This document shows positions 42,829-54,219 of a stretch of DNA of 60,000 nt, piece by piece. Under the pieces are notes generated by a model. The model saw nothing but the letters and a program-made list of their open reading frames with translations, had not been told where the DNA came from and did not search any database. Origin of the DNA: Polytrichum commune (taxonomy: Eukaryota; Streptophyta; Polytrichopsida; Polytrichales; Polytrichaceae); the NCBI GenBank assembly GCA_950295325.1, contig OX485803.1, forward strand, positions 2,110,001 to 2,170,000, written 5' to 3'. The position numbers and the translations under genes are program-made. Positions within the stretch are counted from its first letter, which is position 1; the number at the start of each line of letters is the position of its first letter.

Positions 42829-45800
42829 CTACTCACATTCTACAATACCAGCAAGTTCAAGTAGTCGCAAGACCTCATTATAGGTATATGTAGGTGCATG
42901 AATGAACTTGTCACTCTCGTAATCCACCTTGCACAAAAATCTAAACACATAATAAAGATGTTTACAATACACCCATTTTCCTTTCTTTCCCAATGCATGA
43001 GAGGACATTTTCGTGAAATCCGGGCATGTGCAATGCGGGATGTCGCCAATTGTCACATGGTAGGTGATATCCTGCTTGGAGACAATGTTGATTATCACAC
43101 CAAAGCCCGGATATGGAATGGCAGTGATCCCAACCACATAGTAACCCTCCATGAGTCCGGCACTCTCCCATTTGTTTTTGTGATCCGCTAGCGGTGTTGT
43201 TGGATTACGACGCACTGTCTTCCCAAACCTGAATGTAGGGTGGGCATCCGGGTTTGGTGGCATAGAAAAATGCGAGCGAGGGATGGGGAGAATTGCAATT
43301 GTTGAAAGCCTACGACGAGGGGACAATGCCTCCCTCTGCTGTAGTTGAAATCCAGCATCTTCAAGTGCCAAAACCTCCTCTCTCGATAGATTGGTACCTA
43401 TCTTCACCGGCCTCGTGTTGGGTACTATAGGCCAGTCCAACACATATTTCTTCTTACTGCCACTCACACAACGCTTGATGTCGTCAGGGCAAAACCAAAA
43501 TTCATACTCCACATTGTTGGGAGATCGAAATTCCTTCCTGAGCCCTTTGTATGTTGGGGCAGGTGCGCCATGTTTCCCAGTCCCGATTTTAGCATTGCAC
43601 ATAGTCCCTGTAATGGCCTGCAGTGCCCAACATCGTTTGGCTGAGTTGGGTGGTAATCTTGCAATGTGCCAGTTGGAAGCAAGACAATCAGTCTCTAACA
43701 CGGATGTAGTATGAGCCACACCATGAATTGCAGAACTCAACGATTCCTTTATGCGTTGACGAGTTGCTCGGGTGTTGGGACGAGGAATGGAATAGTTCAC
43801 TTTGTCGGGTCGATGAGAGTCACAATCAGCACCCGGTGGTAGGTTGAGTTTGCGTTTGGTGGAACCAAAGAGTTCTGACCCTTCCAATGCACAATCTCTA
43901 GTGTTGACGTCTTCTGCCCCTGGGTAAGACTTCATGGCATCAGCCAACATTTTTGGATCTCCACACCTGGCAGCTGCTTTGAGTTTCAAGGAGGCCGAAT
44001 CAGGACCTTTACCATCAGACCCCCCTTTCAACCATGTCCGGTAATTTGCAATTTGCATGAAGGCACGGATCATGTCGTCCACTGTAGCTTCATATAAACA
44101 AGTCATCTTGTTGCCGGACTGTTGGAGCCATTTGTTGTGTACAGTCTCTGCAAGGTTGCATGTTGGCATTTCCGCACGCTCTTCTATTGTCATATCCTAT
44201 GAACAACACACAAATACAAGGATAAGACAAACATAAGATAGATTATATATCTAGGTTTGGGTCGTTCGACCCAAAATGGCTACCACGTTTGGATCGAACG
44301 ACCCAAACTGCCTACAAGGTTTGGGTCGAACGACCCAAACTGTTTGCGCAGTTTGGGTTGTTCGACCCAAAATGGCTGCCACGTTTGGGTCGAACGACCC
44401 AAACTGCATACAAGGTTTGGATCGAACGACCCAAACTGTTTGTTGTTTGTTGTGTACAGTCTCTGCAAGGTTGCATGTTGGCATTCCCGCACGCTTTTCT
44501 ATTGTCATATCCTATGAACAACACAGAAAAACAAAGATAAGAAAAACATAAGATATATTACATTGAGTAATGAAGTTTGATATGTACTTACAAGTAGCAT
44601 ATGGCCACCCCATTGTCTGTAACGAAAGTGCCAAAATCCCAACCACTCTGAAAGGCCAAGGATGCCTTCTTCGGAGGCAGCTCCAGATGACAACCACCAA
44701 GAACGAATCACATGGTACTTGGTCTCAGCGTCGTCCATTGTTTTCGCGTCTTTGTAATCCTTGCATATTTGTTTGTGTTGAAATTGCAAGGATGGTTTGA
44801 TATACTTTTGGGTCACCTTATTCAAGCTTGCGGACCAATGGAAAAGACATGTACGCTCACGTGCAACCATTGGTAGACTTGGATCACCATCCCCGTAAAT
44901 CGCCCTCACCGCATTCCAATTAGCTTGAGCACTATCAGCCATAAACCCTTTGAAGTTTACGTTTGGTACACCATTTTCTGCCATGACAGCATTTAAATTT
45001 TCCCAAAAGAGAATTTGTGCTGCACCATCTTCAGATTGCATGTCACAACACACAATAGTCAACACTTTACAGTATCGACTGTCGTACACATGGCAAGCCA
45101 TGGTCGTCCAGTCCTTCAAACGTTTGACATGGTCAAACATAATCCATGAATTCTCCATATCCCCACCGACTTGCATCCTCTTCACAAGCTCCACACCACT
45201 ACCTGGAAGGTCTACAGACATCTTCAAAACAAACACTTTGTCCTTTGACTGCCCTAGGAACCGACTACCATGGACGAATTTGAAAGCAGAGTGGTCTTTG
45301 AGCGCCATAATACTATCCATAGTTCCCATTCCACTACGCAAAAAACGCTTTGATCCAGATACAAAGTTACGACAATTTGGAGACGCAAGAGTGTTGAATT
45401 TGTCCATGACGACCTCTAGGGATGAACCAACCAAGTGATGGCCTTCGACATTTGCGGGAGATTTGAGAAGGTAATCGGCCAAGAATTGTTTGTTCGCCGC
45501 CATAACTATGGCTGAATTTTTTGCTGTGGGTGTTTTCAATACTTCATTTGCAACGCATTGGTATGTTATGTCCAATGATTAACGGCATGTGCCATTGGCC
45601 ACAGGGTGATCATGTACACCAAGATGAATGCAAGCCCTGGACATTCCAACGGATGTAGAGTGGATGTATATGATTCGAGCATTACACAAAACAATGCACA
45701 CAGGTGTGGAACGACATACCTTACACTCGACATTGGACTTAGTAGGGGGAACAACACCCACAGCAAATGGGATAGGAGTTGAACCGGCCCATTCAGTGTT

Positions 45801-46728
45801 GTTCCGGAGGCTCCCATTGCGATTCATGTAATCACAGTAGTCATTATGACATTCGAGATGACCAGCACAAGTAGAGCGCCGGAAGGACAGTCCAAAGTCA
45901 TTTTGGATATTCGTGGTTTTGGTGGTGCACCAATGGTGACCGTCGCACATCTTGTCCATGCCGTCCATTGAGCGACCATACGTATTTGGAGCTTTGAGTG
46001 CCACAAGAGGCAAGAGAAACAAAACATCACCATTAAAAGAAGATGGTAAGTCCTTGACTTCACGAACATCTATACTGTCAAAATCAATGGATGCAAGATC
46101 GGACTTTTGATCTTTTTCTTGACTTTGTCAGCTTCAAGGCATCAATCATAGTCAACCCTGTAGATGAAGGTGAAGGGTGTAGTGGAAGACGTTGAGAAGG
46201 TGAGATTTGGGAAACCACCTTCTTGTACATAAGACCGCAAGGGGATTTGGCTACATGTATAGGAAATTGGGAAGGAGTAGAATGAACACTTCTAAATGGA
46301 AATGGCGATGTGTTTGAAAGATCAATAGATGCACAAATGTCATCTTCTGAATCTGATAGCACAAACACACTATCATCAAGGGGTTCCACCTTAACAAGTG
46401 CGATAGAGGGAATTTGAACTGTGGATGTACCGGATTCGTTTGTCAAAATGACAGTTGAAGCTTGCATCTGAGACTCAGAAAGTCCTATCACCCTAAATGA
46501 ACCAGGTCCTAGGATCCACATAAAACCAACATCAGTTCTATTTTTTGGAACCAAAATCGTTTCATACACCTCTCCATGTGCAGAGTACATCTCATGCTCT
46601 AAATACATGGTTCCTATCTGGAGGTTGAATCTCAAACTAAGTAAATCCTCTGAAACACTCACATGACCATCATCTTGGAGTGGCAAGATGAAGGGAACAA
46701 AAGATCCATGAGCTCTAATGGTAGCCAT
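42829..46728 (-). CDS. MULE transposase of E2 with GCM-like and SWIM zinc motifs (two exons, disrupted)
   Basis: Exon 1 is 46728-44592 (donor CTT|GTAAGT). Exon 2 is 44196-42829 (acceptor CATAG). Total length is about 1,167 residues. The N-terminal 200 residues are unassigned. Then comes a Cys/His-rich GCM/FLYWCH-like zone with HLECHNDYCDY, CKVC and VHDHPVANGTCR. It is followed by the MULE core (CKVLTIVCCDMQSEDG, then NFKGFMADSAQANW and RTCLFHWSASL), with D residues at expected places. The C-terminus has a SWIM finger CTCPDF, then VYCKHLYYV. Breaks: one extra base near 46105 (exon 1 length only fits with a one-base insertion) and a TAA at 45579-45581 where the fossil copy has Glu. The single intron holds six palindromes and a duplicate of its own acceptor. 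The gene would cut and join E2 ends; present lesions make activity doubtful unless they are errors. Confidence 0.8.
44135..44560 (-). repeat. 112-bp direct duplication of the intron 3' splice site flanking a palindrome cluster
   Basis: 44135-44245 (intron end plus exon 2 start) is repeated at 44446-44560 with about eight differences, including the acceptor CATAG and the first 20 codons of exon 2. The six palindromes at 44255-44436 lie exactly between the copies. Splicing could use either acceptor. Confidence 0.88.
44255..44436. repeat. Six 22-bp palindromes at exact 32-bp spacing
   Basis: Starts are at 44255, 44287, 44319, 44351, 44383 and 44415. Centres are TT or AA, with occasional arm changes. 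The 10-bp links contain TGCCTACAAG-, TGTTTGCGCA- or TGGCTACCAC-type sequence. They lie in the intron of the MULE gene. Confidence 0.93.
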
Positions 46729-47250
46729 AGAAAATCAAAAGAACATATGAACAATACATCACAAAAATATGGGGTGAATGTTATTTTTGTATAGAGTTGT
46801 GTGAGGAAATGAATGGAAATGAAAACGTGTGATACAATAATGGATGGAGATGAAAGCGTGTGATACATAGCATCTAATAATACAGAAGTGGACATAACAC
46901 AATAATAGTCAAAGAATATTTACGAGCAAGATATACACAAAATGGCGTCAAATACTAAAAATATTGGTAGAAATTTAAAATATATATGTGTGGACTGACG
47001 TAGATGTAGAAATAATTAAAATTGGTTGGAAAAATAAATTATTGATCATTATGAATAGAACAAAGTAGGTGTCAGAAAATTTTGGCGGATATAACAAAAA
47101 TAAACACATAATGACAAACGCGTCGAAATATCTCGCTCATTGAACGCCAATTACAACATGTGATCATAATATACGCCGGATTTTGTGAGATAGATACATT
47201 CGAAGAATAAATGATAGTACCTGATAGAAAACATATCATAGACACCAACG
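46729..47250. promoter_or_regulatory. Divergent promoter region between the MULE and ParB genes of E2
   Basis: 522 bp of AT-rich sequence between two outward-reading genes. The motif TATACGCCGGATTTTGTG at 47170-47187 is shared with E1. No clear TATA box is placed correctly for both genes. Co-regulation is an inference from the layout. Confidence 0.4.
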
Positions 47251-50200
47251 ATGGTGGTCGATGTAGAGAGAACACCCGTGAGGCCGAAGAGAAGACTTAG
47301 GAAAGCTTTGTATTTCACTTCCGAGAAAAAGAGGTTCAGACTGAGTGTGGAAAAGAAGAATGCAAATAAGAAAGGGAAAATAAACTTGTTGAGTACGGTA
47401 GAGGAAACTGTGAAGACACTGGATTTTGATGCGATGGAGGATGGTGAAGGTGCAAAGAGCAAAGAAGATGTAGACGATCGTATATCAGAGTCCGAATTGA
47501 AGACGGGTTCAAAGAAGATGACAAACAAAAAGGTAAGTCAGTTCAACGTTTACATAATTTGATAGTGGATAAGTTGTAAGTTAGGACGGAGCATCTTGTA
47601 CGTTCACTCACATGTCATGTAGTAGCAATTTATAGAGGTTATAAATTGGAGAGGAGAAACCCTATACGTTAATGCACATGGTATATAACAAAAATTTAGG
47701 AAGGCTAGAAGTCAGGAGGAGAACGCACAGGGTTTATAAGAGCAACTTAGGAGGCGAGAAGTTGGGAGGTAAAACCCTATACGTTAACGCACAGGGTTTA
47801 TAAGAGCAACTTAGGAGGCGAGAAGTTGGGAGGTAAAACCCTATACGTTAACGCACAGGGTTTATAAGAGCAACTTAGGAGGCGAGAAGTTGGGAGGTAA
47901 AACCCTATACGTTAACGCACAGGGTTTATAAGAGCAACTTAGGAGGCGAGAAGTTGGGAGGTAAAACCCTATACGTTAACGCACAGGGTTTATAAGAGCA
48001 ACTTAGGAGGCCAGAAGTTGGGAGGTAAAACCCTAAACGTTAACGCACAGGGTTTATAAGAGCAACTTAGGAGGCCAGAAGTTGGGAGGTAAAACCCTAT
48101 ACGTTAACGCACAGGGTTTATAAGAGCAACTTAGGAGGCGAGAAGTTGGGAGGTAAAACCCTATACGTTAACGCACAGGGTTTATAAGAGCAACTTAGGA
48201 GGCCAGAAGTTGGGAGGTAAAACCCTATACGTTAACGCACAGGGTTTATAAGAGCAACTTAGGAGGCCAGAAGTTGGGAGGTAAAACCCTATACGTTAAC
48301 GCACAGGGTTTATAAGAGCAACGTAGGGAGGCCAAAAGTTGGGAGCTAAATCCCTGTGCGTTAACGCACAGGGTTTGTAATAGCAACTTAGGAAGGCCAA
48401 AAGTTAGGAAGGGAAACCCTGTGCGTTAATGCACAGGGTTTGTAAGAGCAACTTAGGAGGCAAAAAGTTGGGAGGAGAAACCCTGTGCGTTAACGCACAG
48501 GGTTTGTAAGCGCAACTTAGGAAGGCCAAAGTTCGGAGCTAAAACCCTGTGCGTTAACGCACAGGGTATGTAATAGCAACTTAGGAAGGCCAAAAGTTGG
48601 GAGGAGAAACCCTGTGCGTTAATGCACAGGGTTTGTAAGAGCAATTTAGGAGGCAAAACGTTGGGAGGAGAAACCCTGTGCGTTAACGCACAGAGTTTGT
48701 AAGCGCAACTTAGGAAGGCCAAAATTGGGAGCACAAACCCTGTGCGTTATCGTACAGGGTATGTAATAGCAACTTAGGAAGGCCAAAGTTGGGAGGTAAA
48801 ACCCTGTGCGTTAACGCACAGGGTTTGTAAGAACAACTTAGGAACGCCAAAAGTTGGGAGGTAAAACGACTAGGAGAGCCTAAAAGTAAAACAAATATCT
48901 ATTGTATGAATTTAAATCGATATTCAGAGCGTAGGACCAAAAAAACTATTCAAAACGGGGTTAGAATGCAAGAAATGAGAAATATGTCTACTCAAGTATT
49001 CATGCAATACGTTATAGGAGCTAGAAAATGACACAAAATAGCATAATTTTTTATTGCCCCGAAACCTAAAATCTACGAGGTGGCCCAAAACAAGGAAATA
49101 GATAGAAGAATGAGAACAAAAAATTATTTCAAACCAAAAAAAATATGAGAAGAATTTTTAGCTACGGAAATTTAGATAATATAGCATATTTTTGTTTTTT
49201 TTTGGACCCCATTAGCATTTTTTCCAGATTTTACAAGTTTTGGCAAATCTACCAATTCCAGAATTCAAATTCAAAAAAAAAAGTTTTTTATAAAATTCAT
49301 GCCTCGGCCCTGTGCGCTAACGCACAGTGGCCTCAAAGTTGCCAACGCAAACCCTGTGCGTTAACGCACAGGGTCTACGCTGACAACTTTCTAGCGGCTA
49401 TGCGGGGCCACGAAGAGCCACGCTAAATATGGCTGCAGGGACGAGTAGTATAAATTGCCACACCCCCAAAGCATTCAGTCTTTTTTCTCTCATCTATCGG
49501 ACCTGAGCTCGTCGCTGCAAGCTCTCTCATCTACAGGTGCAGTACAAGGTTTGTTTGTACTTTCGTGATGACAGGGTAATTGCGCATAATCAGGCGTAAA
49601 TTGCGGACAGTTTGGGTCGTTCGACCCAAACTGTCTGCCTAGATTGGGTCGTTCGACCCAAACTGTCTGCCTAGTTTGGGTCGGCCGACCCAAACTGTGA
49701 GCATGGTTTGGGTCGGTCGACCCAAACTGTGAGCATGGTTTGGGTCGGTCGACCCAAACTGTGAGCATGGTTTGGGTCGGTCGACCCAAACTGTGAGCAT
49801 GGTTTGGGTCGGTCGACCCAAACTGTGAGCATGGTTTGGGTCGGTCGACCCAAACCGTGAGCATGGTTTGGGTCGACCGACCCAAACCACGCGTAGAAAG
49901 TTTGGGTCGTTCGACCCAAACTGGCTGTAGGCGGTTTGGGTCGCTCGATCGAAACTGGGTGGACAGTTTGGGTCGTTCGATCCAAACCTCGCGTCCAACT
50001 TTTGTAGACCTGTAGTTGGACACACAGACCCTGCGCGTTAACGCACAGGGTCTGTCCTTGTAGTTTTGGGGTGAGCGGCCACCGTAATCGTACAATATTT
50101 AGAGGTGCAAATGGCAATGTGTAGAATAATTTTTGTCAGTTTTCCCTGTGTTCGTGGTATTATGTTGTTATTGTTGTTGCTATTGCTGTTGGTTTTGTAA

Positions 50201-53200
50201 TGTTATTGCTAATGTGTTGCTACTGGTTTTGGAATATTTATGAAATTTATTTCATTTGTTTTAGGACGAATCAATGGATTTGGAGAGAACGACTCTTATT
50301 TCGACTGATGATGATTCCACAATGCATTCAACTCAAGATCGTCCATCTCAACAGGTTCATCATCATCAGGATATATCGTCAAATCTTCATAATAAGAAAA
50401 AGAAAAAAAAAAATGAATCCCTAGATGATTTTGACTCGGATGAAGATAATGATGGTGACAATAAAACTTATCAAGAGAAAGTGTGGGAGCTTACGAACAA
50501 ACGAAAGGTCAATTCCACTTCCACAATTTCCTCAATCTGTGCTGGATCTAATGCTCGTTTGCGTGTACCCTTATGTCGCATGGTTCCTATGCCGATTGTG
50601 CGTCCTGCTTTGAAGGGTGACATTATTAAATTGGAGGCTGATTTTTTCAATGGTTATCGTGATGGTGACCGTGTGTTTTATATATCGGCCACCGATTCTA
50701 AGGGAAACTTTCAATTCGTGGATGATGAGGTTCGCGCATCTTGGAGCCCAAATTGGGCTCAAGCCAATGCCCTGTTTGAATCTCAATTGGATACAGATTT
50801 GCCATTGACGTCATACAAGAACAAGATGTTTTTTATATGGGATGGAAATCACAGATTTTTTGCTTGGAAAAATTATATTGACCGCGTATATACCGAAAAT
50901 TATGAACGTCATGTCTTCGTGGATTCTATCATTTTGGCGCCCGAGCTTGACGACATTCCAAGTTTGTTGACTGCTATGCATGACATCAACAAGCAATGTT
51001 CTTACCTATTTTTTTATACTTATTTCTAGTTTATATTTTATTTTCCAAATTATATCATCATGAATCTAATCAATTTAAATTTTTTTTTGGTCAACCGAAA
51101 ATTCTCACGTATCCACCAATTTGGTGCATACTTTATATCGGATGCAAAGTATAGGCACCATGCCTTTGACTTCTTTCAGAAAGCAACTGGATCCAAAGAA
51201 TTATAAACGATGTTAGGAGAAGTCCGTTGAAACTTGGTATTCTTTGACACGACCACTTTTTTTGGATTACATGTACAGTGTAAGTTCTTCTACCATTGCT
51301 AATATGTGCCTTAGGTTTATTCATCTTCATTTTACATTACATCTATATGTACTTATAAATATTGACTTTTGTTTGATTTTTCAGCAAGAACTTGCTGAGG
51401 CTAGCGATATTGCTCTCAACCAGTACAATGAAACTCATCCTTTTGAACGGACATCAGACGGAGTTTCAAAAGCAATGTCCGCAGCTGTCAACAAAAAACG
51501 TGCAATGTTATCTTCTAGTTTTACGAAACAACTAGCGATTGCCGACATCAACCTTACCTCTGCTTTCCTTGAAGAAGTTAAGCACCATTGGGGTTCATTT
51601 TCGGTGCCTGAAATGCTACAAGAGAAACTTCATCGTGTTGCTGTCAGTATTGTGGATTCAGAAGTCAAAGTTGGATGGCTCAAGCTTTGGAATGGCAATA
51701 GATTTGACAAAGATGCATTGCATTTCCCGAAATCGCCCCTCTCTGATTCTGCACTTGATGATTGGTTATCAAAGTCTACATATTGGGCACAGTTGGAAAA
51801 AAAAGCTATCGAAGAGCTTCAAAGTATTCTTTCATCTCCTCTTCAGTTGCCTGCAGATGTGCCTACTCTCTCCGAGTATATCCAAACCTAGAAGTTTGCG
51901 GCTTTCAATTCAATATTCTATCGTGAATTCCAAAGCGGAAAAGTTAAAAAACACAACGGTTGGGATGAGCAACCTAATATTGATCTTGCTATGAAACGTG
52001 TATTATACAGGTACAACCTAATCTTATTATTTTTTTGATTTTTTTTATTCCATTTGTCAAATTGTCATGGAATATTTGACTTACAATATTTTTGTGTGTA
52101 GGTATTTTCGATATGTTTTGATTCCACATAAATGCGTTATAGGGGAACCTCGTTTTTTCCCAAATTGGCGTGACACTGGTGCAGGAGATTCATGCATGTT
52201 CACTACTGAGATTTGTTTGGATTGGTCGCTCCCACACTATGAGGATTGTGGTTGGTATCTTGATTGTCCTAAGGATGCATGTCCGTCAAGTGAGAAGACA
52301 ATTCGTCAGATAAATGATGCTAAACATGTGGATCCTCGTGATATTGCAATTTTGCAAGCACAAATTGTGCAGCTTAAACTTAGAGAGCCAGAACCAAAAG
52401 AGACAAAACGTCGTAAGAAGAAACATGTTCCTGAAACTAAAATACAAGGTCAATCGGAAATTTCACAACATGAAGAATTGCTTGTTCTTTCCAATGATTT
52501 GGATAAGAATCCACTTGGAGGCGAAAGTTCAAAGTCTGGGTGCGATGTATTGGAATTTCATTACTCCAGCACCTATGACGCTATTCATCGTGTGCCAACG
52601 GATATTTTGAGAAAATAGTTATTCATACTGAAGAACTTTCTCACGCTCTCGTTTGCTCGATCTACTACTGTCAAGAACAAGTCTAAAGGGGTGGATGTAG
52701 GCCCTCCTGAGTGGATCCAATGGCGGGAATTTATTGAAAACGTAAGTATTATTGTTTTGGTATTTTCTCTAATGTTCTTACTTTCATTTGGGTTTTATTT
52801 TGTGTCTTATATTATGATATGTTGTGGTATTTCAGTTCAATGACAATCGCGAATTTCATGTCATGGAAAGTCCGACTCCCTTTGCCGTTGACTTGGTTTT
52901 TCTCCAATTTCCCGACGGTCTTGACTTCAACCTCTCCAATAAACCTGCTGAAATTCCTCTTTGGAATAAATATGACAAGAACTGGATGGTTGCAACAATG
53001 TCCTTGTGCAAGTCCATCTTGTCTGATGATGGCGTCCTCATAGTATTTTCTGCTATCGATATGCAAACCAAGAAGGTTTTGAATTCAACCTTACACAACG
53101 GCAACATGAAAGTTCTTAGGACTTTTATTTGCCTCAATTCGTACATGGTGTTCAAGGATCCGGAGTCTCCAACCTACACCGTAAGTATAACACATCACAA

Positions 53201-54091
53201 TTGTTTCTATTTAATTATTTTGGTGTTATTTGCATTGTATATAGTTTTAACACAATTTACATTTTTTTGTAGACTCCGGCATTTATGGCTCATGTCTTGG
53301 TAAGGGATTTTACTACCACAAAATCCACGAGACAACCAAACTCCACTTTTTTTGGCACTGGATTGAAAAGCAAAAACTTGCTTTTCAATTTTGTGGATGA
53401 AAAAAACATGCTTCTTCAAAAATCGGGAAGACCTTGGAGGGGGCCATATAAAAAATCTCCGCGTTTTTTTCAAGATCTTATTGAATTGTTTACACCATCG
53501 AATGGACGCGTTGTTGATTTGACATGTTCCACTGGAGCTTCTATCCTAGCAACACGCGCATGTGGCAGACATCTTCTTGCATTTGAGGGTGATAATGACA
53601 TGTTTGAGCACATATTGAAACCGCTTTTGGAAAACGTTTTGAAAGAGGGGTCATCTAAGGAGAATATACAAGATCTCACAAAAGAAGATGATGACCTCTC
53701 GGATGAGGAGATGCTTGAATTTGAGTGTAAGTAAGTTTTAATACAATAAATTTTTATTCAATTCATTCGTTTCATTCAATTTATTGGTTCATTTTTATTT
53801 CTTCACATTATTTACATGTTTCATCGATTTGATTTCAGGAATACGATTGGAAAGAGGACATGTCTCCCGTTTTGGGCACATAGACAATTCCTACGAAGTC
53901 CAAGCCGTAGCCCGCGTCTCCCATCATATGCCGAGAATGTTGCAATTGCAATGTTGAATCTCGAAGATTCGGATCCAAATGAAGAATCTTGCTATAGTTC
54001 CAAAATCAATTCGCAATGCAAAGGTGCTCGAATATATATAGATGACGAGGCAAAAGATAGTTTCATGTCTAGTGCTACTACTGATGAATAA
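47251..54091 (+). CDS. ParB-like plus beta-class DNA-methyltransferase-like gene of E2 (eight exons, three TAGs)
   Basis: Exons: 47251-47532, 50265-50997, about 51092-51279, 51385-52010, 52102-52741, 52836-53180, 53273-53730 and 53839-54091. Phases agree throughout, giving about 1,174 codons. Exon 1 is basic then acidic. Exon 2 has a Lys/Asp-rich linker and the ParB-type block MFFIWDGNHRFFAWKNYI. Exons 6-7 carry methyltransferase-like blocks: VDLVFLQFPDG in place of the catalytic box, SILSDDGVLIVF, then motif I VVDLTCSTGASILATRACGRHLLAFEGD. Catalytic box before motif I is the beta-class (N6_N4) order, but DPPY is not retained, so activity is doubtful. In-frame TAGs lie at 51214, 51889 and 52616, each with coherent coding after it. 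Exon 3 lacks an AG acceptor (GG present). Intron 1 (2.7 kb) contains both palindrome arrays. Confidence 0.68.
47650..48880. repeat. 64-bp tandem array carrying a 28-bp palindrome
   Basis: About 19 units of 64 bp (starts at 47762, 47826, 47890 and so on). Each contains GGGAGGTAAAACCCT, GTTAACGCACAGGGTTT and AGCAACTTAGGAGG. From about 48340 the central part is a perfect palindrome of half-site AAACCCTGTGCGTT plus its complement. In the earlier units the left arm is changed to CCTATACG while the right arm stays intact. It lies inside intron 1 of the ParB/methyltransferase gene. Confidence 0.92.
49309..49371. repeat. Two isolated copies of the GTTAAC-centred palindrome
   Basis: One near-perfect copy (CCTGTGCGCTAACGCACAG, about 49309-49327) and one perfect core (CCCTGTGCGTTAACGCACAG plus GG, about 49351-49372). 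A further copy (CCTGCGCGTTAACGCACAGG) is at about 50031-50050. They lie outside the main array but inside the same intron. Confidence 0.85.
49449..49455 (+). promoter_or_regulatory. TATA-like element upstream of the second palindrome array
   Basis: TATAAAT followed 25-35 bp later by a pyrimidine-rich CATTCAGTCTTTTTTCTCTC, a plausible plant start site. It could drive an alternative transcript beginning near 49485, with the palindrome array in its leader and the ATG at 50274. Confidence 0.35.
49610..49987. repeat. Twelve 22-bp palindromes, mostly at 32-bp spacing
   Basis: Starts are at 49610, 49642, 49674, 49706, 49738, 49770, 49802, 49834, 49866, 49900, 49934 and 49966. The middle units are identical 32-mers (palindrome plus TGTGAGCATG). 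Centres run TT, TT, GC, then GT five times, then AC, TT, CT and TT. The homogeneous centre suggests recent unequal-exchange expansion. Confidence 0.94.
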
Positions 54092-54219
54092 ATTTTTTGA
54101 CTTCATGTTGTTTATCCTTCTCAATCCTCTTATTACTAAACCCTAAAATCATCATTTTTAAGGCCACAATTCCACGGTTATAGGATATTGGTGGCCCTAT
54201 TACCAAAATTTTCATCTTC

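Noticed and set aside
48453-48734. Minus-strand frame with ALTHRV and CALTHRV repeats
   Set aside because: Product of the GTTAAC-centred tandem array, not a gene.
49490-50117. Overlapping minus-strand frames of 128-201 codons
   Set aside because: Same cause: the 32-bp palindrome array. They oppose the ParB gene transcript and have no splice or domain support.
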